64,000 nucleotides of DNA, taken from positions 62,001 through 126,000 of the forward strand of contig CAVSDB010000003.1 in the NCBI GenBank assembly GCA_963726755.1. Reading direction: 5' to 3'. Source of the DNA: DATKIY01 sp963726755 (GTDB taxonomy: Bacteria; Actinomycetota; Actinomycetes; JAHEKZ01). Position 1 is the first letter of the stretch. Each line of letters begins with the position of its first letter. The notes beneath the pieces are model-generated. The model saw nothing but the letters and a program-made list of their open reading frames with translations, made no database searches and was not told the DNA's origin. The translations under genes and the position numbers were made by a program. Positions 1-9,885 of the stretch are shown here, one piece after another.

Positions 1-1
1 C

Positions 2-253
2 GGAAGGGTCGCGACCCGCTCCACGGTAAATCTGAACGACAACCTCTGGCATGTTCTCACCTGTGTGAGAACACCGGACCGGGTGACACTCCTCATCGAC
101 GGAGTCGAGAACAATCACCAGAACGGCCAGACCGGTGCCATCAACAACGAAATTCCCTACACCATCGGCGGGAAGATCAACTGCGACCAGATCGAGATCA
201 CCTGTGACTACTTCTCCGGTGACATCGACTACGTCAGAGTCACCAGCGGCTAG
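2..253 (+). CDS. C-terminal end of a LamG / concanavalin A-like lectin-domain protein (5' truncated)
   Basis: The frame is open from the window edge to a TAG at 251-253, so only the last ~83 residues are seen. The segment reads as alternating beta strands, with LNDNLWHVLTCVRTPDRVTL followed by LIDGVE, the usual pattern of the laminin-G/concanavalin-like jelly roll (a W-H-x-V strand, then a V-x-L-x-V/I-D-G strand). Such domains bind glycans on exported proteins. The methionine at 65 is internal. The product is probably secreted, fitting the neighbouring surface-polysaccharide genes, but no signal peptide or catalytic part is visible. Confidence in the domain is moderate because only one domain end is present. 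Confidence 0.6.
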   Translation, partial: GRVATRSTVNLNDNLWHVLTCVRTPDRVTLLIDGVENNHQNGQTGAINNEIPYTIGGKINCDQIEITCDYFSGDIDYVRVTSG

Positions 254-265
254 GCACCACTCCGT

Positions 266-313
266 CATACGTCACCTGGTCGTCCGTCTTTGAGGGCGGC
301 CAGTTGACGTATG
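266..313. terminator. Hairpin between convergent genes
   Basis: CATACGTCA (266-274) pairs with TGACGTATG (305-313), and CTGG/CCAG extends the stem inward. It lies between the stop of the LamG gene (253) and the stop of the convergent secreted protein (342). There is no clear U-tract, so it is a likely but unproven bidirectional terminator. Confidence 0.5.
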
Positions 314-341
314 TGGCGCCTGCGATTGCTACTGCGGTGAA

Positions 342-1148
342 CTAGGGCAGCCGAACTTTCCAGATATCGGAGTATCTGCCTTCACTTCCGATGAGGATGT
401 GGTTCTTTTGCCAGTCTGACGTGATGGACTCACCCTTTTCCGGTAGTGGGAATCGTCTCGGCGTCGCTCCCATGTTCCGGTAGAACCATCCGGAGACATA
501 GCCGCGAAGGATGAATCGGCCACGGTCGAGGAAGACGCCGTCAGCCATTCCCGCAGGAGCCGAACGGATCCGATGCAGGACGTTGACACGCTTGGTCGAC
601 AACAGCGCAGGAGCGGCGTAAATCGCTCCCGTTTGTTGCTTGCTCTTGGTGACGACGTAGATGCGCAACGACTTCGGTTTCACCATGAGCGTTTCCGCGT
701 TGTGGGCGCCGTCGGGATAGCGGAACTCGTAGGACGTCGGATTCAGCGATCGGCGCTTTGCTCCGGGCTTGGGTTCACGCACTCGGTGAACGAAGATGCT
801 GGCGCGCTTCTCGCCGTTGTCACCGATGTCACCGACGAACAGGTAACTGATCCCGCGCCTGCTTGCACGTGCCATCCCTTCCCAGTCCAAGTGCGAGGCC
901 CCAGAGAGCTCGAAGCGCGCAGTCGTCTTACCGGACGCACCGAGCGCATAGATGGTGGATCCACCACCGCTGTCGTTGTGGGTCCACAGGCGCGTGCCGC
1001 TATACCTGCTTCGGGCTAGCCCACTGGACTCGACGATCGCAGGGTCCTTTATCGTTCGCTCGACAACCGAGCCAGGGATCGAGGACGTGGCGAACGCCAA
1101 GAGCGGCAACTCCAAACAGACGCCGACCAACACCAACAAACGCACCAC
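342..1148 (-). CDS. Secreted beta-propeller-like hypothetical protein
   Basis: A 268-residue protein starting at GTG, with a hydrophobic N-terminus (residues ~3-20, rich in L and V) that looks like a signal peptide. The body has motifs I know from secreted actinobacterial proteins of this type: ESSGLARS, LWTHNDSGGG, IYALGASG, DWEGMA and LFVGDIGDN. These short repeated beta segments suggest a propeller-like fold related to SdiA-regulated/SMP-30-type proteins. No catalytic residues can be assigned. It is transcribed divergently from the sulfotransferase at 1320 and converges on the LamG gene. Function unknown; a surface or sensing role is inference. Confidence 0.6.
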   Translation of the reverse strand: MVRLLVLVGVCLELPLLAFATSSIPGSVVERTIKDPAIVESSGLARSRYSGTRLWTHNDSGGGSTIYALGASGKTTARFELSGASHLDWEGMARASRRGISYLFVGDIGDNGEKRASIFVHRVREPKPGAKRRSLNPTSYEFRYPDGAHNAETLMVKPKSLRIYVVTKSKQQTGAIYAAPALLSTKRVNVLHRIRSAPAGMADGVFLDRGRFILRGYVSGWFYRNMGATPRRFPLPEKGESITSDWQKNHILIGSEGRYSDIWKVRLP

Positions 1149-1319
1149 CGCAACCTCGTCTGCGTGCGCCGACTAGATCCCTTCGTGGTTCCCCACTTGA
1201 ACCGATGAGAACTCGGCCTCGGCCGGCGCGGTCCACAGTACAGTCGACGGAAGGGTGGTGGATTCGCACTCGCTCTGTCCACGCGCAGACTCCCCCGATT
1301 GCTGGCTTGGAGGTCAGGG

Positions 1320-2332
1320 GTGAGGGCCGAACGAGAACGTCAAGCTCGTAGACGCGAGCCGCGCGGATGGGTTCGAGACCAGGCTCGTGCGCTTTCCTGG
1401 GAGTTGAAGCGCTGGTCGTACGTCGACCTCGGTGGCGGGCCTGAAGACACGGTCTTCATCGCCGGGTCCGGCCGAAGCGGCACAACTTGGATTGAAGAAG
1501 TCATCAATCGCAATCACGACCACCGGATCCTGTTCGAGCCTTTCTGGGGCCGCCACGTTCCGGAACTGCGTTCGTTTGCCGAGCATCAGTACCTCCGGTC
1601 CGGCAACAGTGACCCGCGATACGTAGAGCCCGTCGCACGCATCCTTTCGGGACGCGTGCGGAATCGGTGGATCGATCACCACAACACAGTGCACCTGCCA
1701 CGCAAACGATTGGTGAAGGAGATTCGAGCCAACAATTGGTTGGGATGGGCAGCAGATCTGTGGCCGGAGATGGCGATGGTCTTCATCATTCGTCATCCCA
1801 TGGCGGTTGCTTCCAGCGGCGACTCCCTGGGATGGGGTGACGGCTTGGATCTCATTCTCGCGCAACCGCAACTTCTCTCCGATCACTTCGACGACGACTC
1901 TCAGCAATACTTGCGCTCTCTGATGGATCCGTGGGAGCGCGCGATCGCCCGTTGGTGCGTAGAGAACCTGATTCCGTTCCACACGCTCGGGCCAACGCGC
2001 GCCACTCTCGTGGTGTATGAGGCGCTCGCTTCGCATTCGGATGATGAAGCCGACCGCCTGCTCACAGCAGTCGGCCAGACGCGCGATGTTGCGCTAGCTG
2101 CAGCGTTCGACCGACCGTCACGTTTGGCGCGCGAGGAAGTTTGATCGCACGCTCGACAAGTCCGACGAATGCATGGCTCGACAAGGTCGATGCCGCGCGT
2201 CGAAGGCAGGGTTTCGCAGTCATCGATCGCCTTGGCTTCGGTGATGTTTACAACGACGGACCATCACCAGACGTCAATGCCGCACATCAATTGTGGGGTC
2301 AGGCAAATCCACGCACAGCGACAACTCAGTAG
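1320..2332 (+). CDS. Sulfotransferase family protein (one frameshift)
   Basis: PAPS-dependent sulfotransferase. The 5'-phosphosulfate loop is the P-loop-like GSGRSGTTW near residue 48, and the 3'-phosphate strand is probably VFIIRHPMAVASS. The GTG at 1320 is chosen because GGAGG lies six bases upstream (1309-1313); the frame stays open to 1299. The first frame stops at 2144 after PSRLAREEV. The next frame continues to 2332 with a typical sulfotransferase C-terminus (NAWLDKVDAA ... GFGDVYNDG). Joined, the product is ~335 residues, normal for the family, so an indel near 2120-2145 is likely. It probably sulfates a sugar of the exopolysaccharide made by the adjacent locus. Confidence 0.78.
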
Positions 2333-2631
2333 GAAGCACACCGAGCAGGTCGAGTAGTAATTCGTGGTCGCGTATCACACTTGTGCAGCACACTCAACGT
2401 GACAACTGACGGCGTGTCGTCGCTATGACTTTGTGTCCTAACTCACGAACTAGTGGGCCGACACGCGCAAATTTGCGCGTTGATTTGCATTGCGGCTACG
2501 GGGTTTGTTTGACTCCTTCGCAGCGGGTGGCTGGCCACAGAGTCCGGCCGTAAGAACGAGATTTATGCGATGCCCCGCGTGCGGACGAAGCGTTCGCGTG
2601 AGACAGCCGGACCCTATCGACCGGAGTATTG
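2333..2631. other. Intergenic region upstream of the first glycoside hydrolase
   Basis: About 300 bases without a gene between the sulfotransferase stop and the glycoside hydrolase start. It contains a perfect 18-bp palindrome (2463-2480, listed separately). I see no convincing -35/-10 pair; TTGACT near 2508 lacks a matching -10. The GGAG at 2623-2626 serves the ATG at 2632. Confidence 0.5.
2463..2480. promoter_or_regulatory. Perfect 18-bp palindrome, candidate operator
   Basis: ACGCGCAAATTTGCGCGT is fully self-complementary. It lies ~150 bases upstream of the glycoside hydrolase start in an otherwise unstructured intergenic region. A perfect palindrome with an AT core and GC flanks is typical of dimeric helix-turn-helix binding sites. 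It has no loop, so it is unlikely to be a terminator. The regulator is unknown. Confidence 0.5.
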
Positions 2632-4206
2632 ATGTTTAGCCAATCGAAGAAGATTGTTGTTGTCGTTGCAGTGGCAGGCGCACTCGCTACCTCAAGTTTC
2701 GTGTTTGGAGGATTCACCTCGAAGCCATCGTCCGCGGATGTGAAGATCGATCGCACCGTGGAGTTGGTCGCGCAGGAGGACGCCGTTGTCACGTCGAGCA
2801 AACCCTCGCTGAACGAAGCGTCTGGCACAGAACTGGTTGCGCAGGGCAGCGCCGATGAGCGCACCGTTAGCTACGTGAAGTTCGACGTCACTAGCGCTGC
2901 GATCGGAACTGGCAAACTTGTCGGTGCCAAGGTGCTCCTGACTCCCCAACAGGTTGTTACCACCCCTGCCCAGTTGCGGACCGTGAGCAGCAGCGAGTGG
3001 TCCGCTCAAAGCCTGACGTTCAATAACGCTCCTGCGGTCGGCGCAGTGGTCGGTGAGGTGAGCCAGGGTCCGGCTACCACTCGATGGATCGACGTCACTG
3101 CCGTCGTCACCGCACCGGGCACTTACACGTTCGCGCTGACAGCCGAGACCGGGACAGCGACGTTCGCTTCAGCGGAGACGAGTAACGCCCCAACTCTCCT
3201 TCTGCGAATCCAGGACGAAGCAGAAGGGCAGAACCCGGCGTCCGGCGGCGGTCCGACAGCCACGCCGAGGCCGACGAACACCCAGACGCAAACGCAGACC
3301 CAAACCAAGGCAGCCCAACCCGTCAACACCAAACCGCAAGCGAAGCCGACGACCAACCCAGGTGGCTGTAAGAAGCGCTTCCCCGGCGACCCCTGCGCAG
3401 GGACCATGTACTACGGAGCATCGACGGAGAGCGGCGACCCACGCGCTCTCGAGTCGACGATCGGTCGAAGGCTTGCGCTGTTCCGGTCGTACATGCAGCC
3501 GACTACGCCCGCCTCGAAGTTCGCGTCGCGGGCGGCATCCGATGTCGCTGCCGGGCGAATCCCGTTGATCTCCACCAAGACCCCGGGAACCTGGGCCTCA
3601 GTGGCTGCGGGAAAGCAGGACGCCTGGCTGATAGAACGGATCAAGGCGCTCGCGACCGTCAACGGCCCAGTCTGGCTGTGCCTGCACCACGAGCCGCGCA
3701 ACGATGGGGACCCGGCTGACTGGGTCAAGATGCAACAGCACGCTCGGACCCTGATCGACAAGTACGCCGACAACATCGCCCTAGTCGGAATCTTGAACGG
3801 CTGGGACTTCCTGGAAAAGAACGGCAATCCCGAGAGGTGGAACATGCCGGTCGGAACTGGCGTGGACATCATGGGCTTCGACTCCTACAACCCCTATACG
3901 CCAACCAACGGTCGGCCGTGGAAGACCGTTGAGCGCACGCTGCAGCCCGGCTTAGAAATCCAAGGGTGGGGCTACCCGACGCTCGTCGCCGAAACCGGTG
4001 TTCATACCGACCCCGCCCACCCACAACGTGCCGCAACCTGGCTCCGTGACGAGTATCAGTACGCGCTTGCCCATCACTTCCTGGCGATCTCATACTTCAA
4101 CTCCACCGCCAACTCCGACGATGGTGGGTGGACGCTAACCGGCGAGCGATTGACGGCGTTCACTCAGAACCTAACGCTTCCCACCGTTGCGAACGTGGCG
4201 AACTGA
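2632..4206 (+). CDS. Secreted glycoside hydrolase with N-terminal carbohydrate-binding module (GH26-like)
   Basis: A 524-residue exported enzyme. ATG 2632 is preferred over TTG 2629 because GGAG sits five bases before it. Residues 1-35 are a signal peptide (lysines, hydrophobic core, then SSA). Residues ~43-193 form a beta-rich module of the DNRLRE/CBM96 type (SYVKFDVTS, VVGEVSQGPATTRWIDV, TYTFALTAETG). A T/Q/P-rich linker follows (~200-243), then a TIM-barrel-like catalytic domain from ~250. LHHEPRND supplies a candidate acid/base (E354) and LVAETGV a candidate nucleophile (E454), as in clan GH-A. Substrate is unknown; possibly trimming or release of the polysaccharide made next door. A close paralogue lies inverted at 15.86-17.48 kb. 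Confidence 0.75.
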   Translation: MFSQSKKIVVVVAVAGALATSSFVFGGFTSKPSSADVKIDRTVELVAQEDAVVTSSKPSLNEASGTELVAQGSADERTVSYVKFDVTSAAIGTGKLVGAKVLLTPQQVVTTPAQLRTVSSSEWSAQSLTFNNAPAVGAVVGEVSQGPATTRWIDVTAVVTAPGTYTFALTAETGTATFASAETSNAPTLLLRIQDEAEGQNPASGGGPTATPRPTNTQTQTQTQTKAAQPVNTKPQAKPTTNPGGCKKRFPGDPCAGTMYYGASTESGDPRALESTIGRRLALFRSYMQPTTPASKFASRAASDVAAGRIPLISTKTPGTWASVAAGKQDAWLIERIKALATVNGPVWLCLHHEPRNDGDPADWVKMQQHARTLIDKYADNIALVGILNGWDFLEKNGNPERWNMPVGTGVDIMGFDSYNPYTPTNGRPWKTVERTLQPGLEIQGWGYPTLVAETGVHTDPAHPQRAATWLRDEYQYALAHHFLAISYFNSTANSDDGGWTLTGERLTAFTQNLTLPTVANVAN

Positions 4207-4254
4207 GTCGCACGAATCGCCCACAGCAAAGTGCTGTGGGCGATTCGTGCGACT
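4207..4254. terminator. Strong hairpin terminator between convergent genes
   Basis: A near-perfect inverted repeat with ~22-base arms around a short AAG loop starts right after the glycoside hydrolase stop and ends 14 bases before the stop of the convergent flippase gene. It probably serves both strands, although no long U-tract follows. Confidence 0.7.
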
Positions 4255-4267
4255 TCCAAGTCACGGC

Positions 4268-5792
4268 CTATAAAGAGCGCCGCAAGTTCGAACGGAACGC
4301 CGTAAGGCGAATGCGGTCCCTGCCGACCCACAGTAGGTACACGTACCCGAGCCCACCAACCAACACCGCGCCGAGCACGAGGCCAAAGGGAGCGCCCACG
4401 AAGTCGCAGAATGGTCGGCACAAAACCGATGCACATTATGGAACTGGCGGCCACCCATGCTGCCGCCGATCCGAAGGGCGACATCCCCAGCATGCGGTTG
4501 ATCATGGTCGAGTGGCAGAGCGTTACGGATCAAAATGGCAACAGCCCACGAGATTGCTGCCCCAATGATCCCGATCTTTGGTATCAGATAGAAATTCAGT
4601 GACCAGGTTGACCACCAGCGCAACCCCAGTGTTCATCAGACTCAACCAGCTACGCCCGGCCATGAGCAGGACGGTGTCCACCGATCCACTTGCGGTGGCG
4701 GCCAGCATGGCCAGCGAGAGCACGACGACGACGCCAGCTGCTTGGCTGTACTGCGGCCCGAAGATCGTCAGGATCCAGGGTGCGAGGACGGCACTGGCGA
4801 TGTACACGGGCCAGGCGAGCGCCATCGCCCAGGCGGTGGTGGTCCGGTACATGTCCTGGGCAGCGTCGTGATCGGCCCGTGCCAGGGTGGCACTCATTTG
4901 TGGGGCCAAGGCTTGCTGCAGCGCTTGCACCGCCAACTGCCCGAACACGACAAACCGCGTGGCGGCGGCGTACAAGGCGGCTTCCTTGGTCGAACTGAGC
5001 GCCGCGACCAGGATGATGTCTGAGCGCTTCAACAGAGTCTGCGCGATGGTCGCGACGCCGCGAGGAGCGGTGAATCGCCAGAACTGCGAGGCCATGTTGA
5101 CGTCCGCCGGGCGGTCCGACTCCCCCAGCGACTTGGCCTTTCGGTGCGATCGACGCATCAAGAACATAAGCCAGGTACCAGCCACCACGAGTGCGATGGG
5201 GTACGGCAGCGCCCACGCGAAGATGAAGCCGACGGAAGCTGAGCCCCAGAACACTTGCCAGGAATACCAGCGTCAGTTGCGTCGGATCGCGACCGAGGTT
5301 GTCCACGAATACAGTGGGACGCATGGTGCGGAAGGCGCGTGTCGACGCAAGAACGAGGTTGTAGCAAGCGGCGATTGGCAAGAAGACGGCGAGCACACGC
5401 AACTGGGTCGAGATCGCGGGGGCTGCCGCTCCGAACAGTCCCGCGATGGTCGGTGCCATCACGACCACGACAGCAGCCGTAGCCACCGAGAGGATCAGGA
5501 CCGGAGTGAACGCAGCTCGCAACGTAGCCGGCACATTGTGGTCATCACCCACGGCAAAGTGCAGCGGCAGCCACCGAACCAAGCCGACATCCGCGCCAAG
5601 CTGCACGATCGTGACAGCCACGAGGAAGATCGCAGTCGTTGTGAAGATGGAGCCAGCGGCTTGCTGGCCAAGACCGCTGCGGGTGATGACCATCACCAAG
5701 AGCACGCCAGCAACGGCGCTTACGCCCGCCCCGGCCATGCTCAGGCCACCGGACCGCGCGATGCGACGGATGTGATCGGGCTGCGCGCTCAC
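4268..5792 (-). pseudogene. Wzx-like polysaccharide flippase / MATE-like exporter, multiply frameshifted
   Basis: Membrane protein of the PST/MATE-like flippase family that would move lipid-linked repeat units across the membrane. The GTG at 5792 begins SAQPDHIRRIARSGG and runs into TM helices (GVLLVMVITRSG, FLVAVTIVQLGADVGLVRWL). Near 5250 the product continues in another frame (VGFIFAWALPYPIALVV, then ALYAAATRFVVFGQ, a typical flippase helix). Further changes near 4600 (FYLIPKIGIIGAAISW), 4505 (MLGMSPFGSAAAW) and 4410 lead to a last helix (VLGAVLVGGLGYVYLLWVG) and TAG at 4268-4270. At least four indels and no in-frame stop inside conserved segments: either a very young pseudogene or sequence errors. 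Joined length ~505 residues is normal. Confidence 0.75.
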
Positions 5793-5962
5793 CGTTCTTG
5801 ACCGCAGGCTTTTGCCCCTAGGCGACGCAGTGAAGCAGCCACGACTTACTTTCGCCTCCTCTTCGCCGTCCCAGCCTGTCACCCGCAACGCTACCCAGGC
5901 TGGCCACTTCTGCGGCGCTCAATCCAGCTCAGATCACCCGTCCGACGGAATGTGGCACCGGC

Positions 5963-7225
5963 TCAGCTCACCAGGCGCGAGGCGAACTCGAGCGCCCACT
6001 GCGCTCGCGGGTGCATCGCCGCATCCTCGGCCTCACCTGCCATGCCCGCGAACCTGGCACTGATCTCAAGGAGGTAAAGAACAAGGAAAAGCGCGGGCTC
6101 GCTGGGCGGAAGCACGCGCATCCATCCGCTCGAGCAGGTCGGGAACACCGTCGAACAACATTGCCTCTCTTGCCGATGTGTCTTCACGACCGTGTCGCAC
6201 CATTTGAGCCTGGAAGTGGATGGCATCGAACCCGATGGGAACGTCGGCGGAGTACCGCTCCCAATCCCATAGCTCGACTACACCGTCGCCGGTAGCCCAT
6301 GTTCCATGGCGCCCAGTCACCGTGCCAGCCTCCCAAAATCAACCAGACAGTCGCCCCAGCGTTCGGAAACGCGCTGCATCACGCGCGCACAGTCGGACGC
6401 ACCGGGCCGGATTCCGGCCGCAAGAACCGACCGAGTCAGTCTTTCCCAGTAGGTGCTCGTCTGAAGTGGCTGTCCCCTCACTACACGAGAGGTGAGCCAG
6501 TTCGCGCATAGCCGCCCAGGGGAAGGTCGAATCGCGCCGCTGTTGACTCGACTTCAACGGCGAGAGTGCTAGTAGATCAAGGCCGTTGAATGTGCCTAGG
6601 TGCATCACTTGCGGGGCCTCGAATGGTCTGAAGACCGGCGTCCTGGATGATGGCAAGGTTCGCCGCTTCGGTCTGGACCAGTTGGCTGGTGTACTCGCTC
6701 ACACCGACCTTCACAAACCCCAATGTTGACCCGTCAGCCGCGAACAATTGGAGCACCGGCTTGCGGTTGGGGCGAGGGGTTCCGAGAATGAGTCCGCATT
6801 CCCGCAGCCCCGGAATAGCCGTCGTCAGGGAGCCCACCGCCGATGAGGTCGGCGGCGTCACGTCGGTGTCGACCGGATACGTGACCTGAATTCGAGACGT
6901 GGGCAATCGCCGAAGCACACCGTTGCGAACCCCCCAGGCCAATGACGCACGCCCCGCGCGCGGCAACAGCCGGTCACCGTGTCGCTGCAGCATGTGGGAA
7001 GCCCGCGGCCAGCCGAGTGGGAACAAGCAGCGTCGGGCGGCTCGGTTTGGGCAGGAGCAGCCACTCGGCGGCCAGTCGCTCATGGGCCGAAGGTGACCGT
7101 CGTGTCGTGACCCGCACTCGCGCCGGCGCCGGCCACAGCCGCGCCACGACGTCTCGTGCATAGGCCACCTGCTCGGAGTCGAGCGACCGCATGGCACCGT
7201 CCCTTCCGAACATCTGCGTCCTCAT
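5963..7225 (-). pseudogene. Aminoglycoside-phosphotransferase-like kinase of the polysaccharide locus, multiply frameshifted
   Basis: Pieces in several frames assemble into one kinase-like protein. The N-terminus (SLDSEQVAYARDVVARLWP) is followed by LQLFAADGSTLGFVKVGVSE and EAANLAIIQDAGLQT (lysine strand and helix), then APQVMHLGTFNGLDLLALSP, a GGWHGDWAPWNMG-like catalytic loop near 6320, and VVELWDWERYSADVPIGFDA, the metal-binding strand. The end is LVLYLLEISARF ... EFASRLVS with TGA at 5963-5965. HGD-x-x-P-W-N plus D-W-E is the phosphotransferase (APH/choline kinase) signature. At least four or five indels are needed. The substrate is unknown. It is transcribed towards the flippase gene. 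Confidence 0.65.
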
Positions 7226-7336
7226 CCGACCGTTGACTCCGAGCCGGTTAACCCTGCCGTTAGGTCAGACGGGTGACAGCGATCGTAGTGGTGGGACTGC
7301 GACGGGACCGCTGACTACGATGGACGTCGATCGTAT

Positions 7337-8357
7337 GTGGGGGGTGAAATCGCGTTGGTGACCAATGGGCCGGGGGAAGCCCCGGAGGACGCATTGGCTG
7401 CCGAACGACCCACCGTCCTCTACATCGTCGGCGCGGGGCGTTCGGGCAGCACCATCTTCGAACGCCTTCTTGGCGGTTTCCCCGGATTCGTCAACGTCGG
7501 AGAATTGGTCGAGGTCTTTCGACAGATCGCGCCGCGAAACGAGCGATGTGGGTGCGGTGCGCTTTTCTCCGACTGCTCGTTCTGGCAGGCGGTCGGCGAC
7601 CGTGCCTTCGACGGGTGGGAACCGCACCTGGTCGAACAGAACGCCGCGCGACAACGTCGGGTGGCGCGGCAGCGCTATCTGGCCAAGCTCGCCAACCCAC
7701 GCCTCGGCAGCGAGTCGTTTCGGGAGCAACTCACCGAGTACTGCGACGTGCAGTATCGGCTCTACCGTGCCATTCAGCAGGTGTCCAAGGCCGACGTGAT
7801 CGTCGACGCCAGTAAGGCGATCGCCCCGCTGATCGCGCTCCGAAATGAACCGCGGATCGACCTTCGCGTACTTCACCTCGTGCGCGATGTGCGAGGGGTG
7901 TCCTACTCATGGGCCAAGTCCGATGTCTCTCGCCCGCACGCGACCGACCAAACTCGAGGCACCATGGCGAGTTTCTCGGTTGCGCGAACGGCAGCCCGCT
8001 GGACCAGGATGGAAACCCAGGCCGCGCTGGCTGGCACCCTGATGAAGCCGTCGGTGACAGTGCGCTACGAGGACCTCGTCGACAACCCGGCAGAGACCAC
8101 CCACGCGGCCCAACGAGCACTCGGCCTGGGTGCCTTCTCGGCTCAAGCCACACACCTTACGGGGCAACGTCGCGGTGCTCCCCTCAAGCCACGGCATCAG
8201 CGGAAACCCATCACGCTTCACGACTGGTGAAGTCACGCTACGAGCGGACGAAGAGTGGCGGACCGCACTGAGCCGCCGGGATCGGGCGGCCGCCACTCTC
8301 ATCGGCATGCCTGCGTTGCTGGCCCACGGGTACCTCAGGCGATCGTCGGCTCGTTAG
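7337..8357 (+). CDS. Sulfotransferase family protein (one frameshift)
   Basis: PAPS-dependent sulfotransferase of ~340 residues. The sulfate-donor loop is VLYIVGAGRSGSTIFERLLG near residue 28-47; a cysteine pair CGCGALFSDC follows; the 3'-phosphate strand is VLHLVRDVRGVSYSW; VTVRYEDLVDNP is the usual downstream motif. Near 8140 the frame changes and the real C-terminus continues to TAG 8357 (NVAVLPSSHGISGNPSRF, TTGEVTLRADEEWR). The start is GTG 7337 or GTG 7358, the latter with a G-rich stretch upstream. It lies divergent to the kinase pseudogene and convergent with the Wzz-like gene, whose stop overlaps its own. Probable role: sulfation of the exopolysaccharide. Confidence 0.8.
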
Positions 8358-9083
8358 GGTGTCCGCCGAACGACCCGGCGACCGAACCACAGCCCACCGA
8401 GCGCACCCACGATTGCACCGACACCGGCCAGCCCGATGCGCGTGGTGCGTCGCGACGCACTTTGGGTCGTGACCCCGAGCACGGCCCCCGGCACTAGGGA
8501 CTTGGCTTCGAGCCCCCTGGAGCTGACCGCGCAGTACCACTCTGCGCAGGGTCAACACTCGTTCGCTTGCCTGGTCCTTAGCGTTCCTCAGCTCGTCCGT
8601 CACGTCGCTTGATCGCGTTCTTCACGGTCGCGACCTGCGCATCGAGCGCTGCAGTGGCATGCTCATCGACGCTGCGTCCAACGCGGCGTGCGCCAGAGCG
8701 TCCGCGACAGCTGCGGAGTCCTTCGCCGATCCGCCGCGGTACGACAACCGAATCACTTCGCGAGTTCGGCACCGCCGAGACCGAGATCCGACGACGCAGC
8801 ACGTCGACATCGTTGATGTAGGTCGGATTTATCGACCACCGCAGCCAAGGACCGCATCGGATCGAGCTTCTTCAGCCTCGGTCTGCAACGTGATCGGGTC
8901 GCTGACCGAGTCGTCCCAGAACGTGTTGCCCGGAATCGGGTTGATCACCACCGATGCCGTGGCGACGAAGCCGGCCGAACGCATGCCCACCTACCCACCA
9001 GCCAGCAGCACCGCCGATACAAGCTGCAATGAGCGTGATCAAGGCGATCGCCGGCGACGCCTGGCGACGCCCGGGCTTTTCAT
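8354..9083 (-). pseudogene. Wzz-like polysaccharide co-polymerase B, multiply frameshifted
   Basis: Begins at ATG 9083 (KSPGVARR), enters a TM helix (AIALITLIAACIGGAAGWWVG) and then the Wzz signature (ATASVVINPIPGNTF, LQTEAEEARSDAVL), which matches chain-length determinant proteins. A helical region follows (LSYRGGSAKDSAAVADALAH, LDAQVATVKNAIKRR, DELRNAKDQASERVLTLR). A second TM helix (TRIGLAGVGAIVGALGGLWF) ends at TAA 8354-8356. These proteins set polysaccharide chain length with the Wzy polymerase. At least four indels are required. It overlaps the end of the upstream Wzz-like gene, so the two were translated from one transcript. Confidence 0.7.
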
Positions 9084-9876
9084 GAGCCCGTCCGTGTCGC
9101 GGGCTTGGGCGGATCGACGACGACGTCTGATATCCCACAGGACAGCGATACCGACACCCGAAAAGCGCACCAACGGCCATACCGGTTGCCACCGGTACCT
9201 CGAGGTCACCTCGGTGACCGGAGGCGGTGATTCGAGCCTGCTCGATGACCGATCCCGCGTCCGCTAGTCCCAACTCCCTCGTCGAGGGCGGCCTGACGTC
9301 GAAGTTCCAAGGCTCCAGAGGTTGTCCTTCAGACTCAGCCGTTACCCCTCTCCCGTCGTTCACGGTCTTGCTGACGTTCTGGTTGCTCACACTCGTCAGG
9401 TAGTCACGTCACCGGATCGACGATCAGCCGCTCCCGCTCGCTGAGCAGAGGCGTCGGCGGCGGCCGCCGCACCGTTGCGTGCAGCGTCTGCGCTGCCAGC
9501 GGCGTAGGTGATGGTCATGACCTGGGTGAGTGGGCGCGCAGAGACCGTGAGGTTATCCCGAACCTCCGAGGGAGTCCGGTCGCCCAGCGCGATCACAGCG
9601 TCAACGACACCGTCGGACAACACAATCTGGGCATCTGTGTCGACGCTCACCAGATCAGCCTTTGGACCAACGCCCGAAAGATTAATCTGCGGTGCCGCCG
9701 ACGAAAGTTCGACCGCAACGGTCGCCTCGAAAGTAGCGGGCGAAGTCAAGACCAAGACGGTGCCTACGGTCGCCCCAAGCGACGGCTCCGATCAGCGCGA
9801 GCACCCAAACCCTGCGGCTGCGCAGAGTGAGAAAGACCGGATCGGGGGCGCCGACAATGACAGGACGAAGTGACAT
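9039..9876 (-). pseudogene. Wzz-like polysaccharide co-polymerase A, multiply frameshifted
   Basis: ATG 9876 begins SLRPVIVGAPDPVFLTLRSR, then TM helix VWVLALIGAVAWG. After an indel comes the periplasmic-side domain (LVLTSPATFEATVAVELSSA, VDTDAQIVLSDGVVDAVIAL, RDNLTVSARPLTQVMTITY, SADAARNGAAAAADA), typical of Wzz N-domains. The C-terminal TM (VATGMAVGALF, GVGIAVLWDIRRRRRSA) ends at TGA 9039-9041. Start is 10 bases after the stop of the upstream sulfotransferase, and the end overlaps Wzz B, indicating one operon. At least three indels. Two consecutive Wzz-like genes plus the Wzc-like one make three co-polymerases in this locus. Confidence 0.68.
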
Positions 9877-9885
9877 GGTGGTCGG

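Noticed and set aside
3411..3872. Antisense gene opposite the glycoside hydrolase (and its mirror at 16202-16585)
   Set aside because: Both copies show the same long antisense frame only because the sense sequences are alike; it lacks a ribosome site and protein-like composition.
4887..5801. Plus-strand 304-codon frame opposite the flippase
   Set aside because: It is antisense to TM-encoding sequence and shows no domain; the minus-strand pieces fit a known family.
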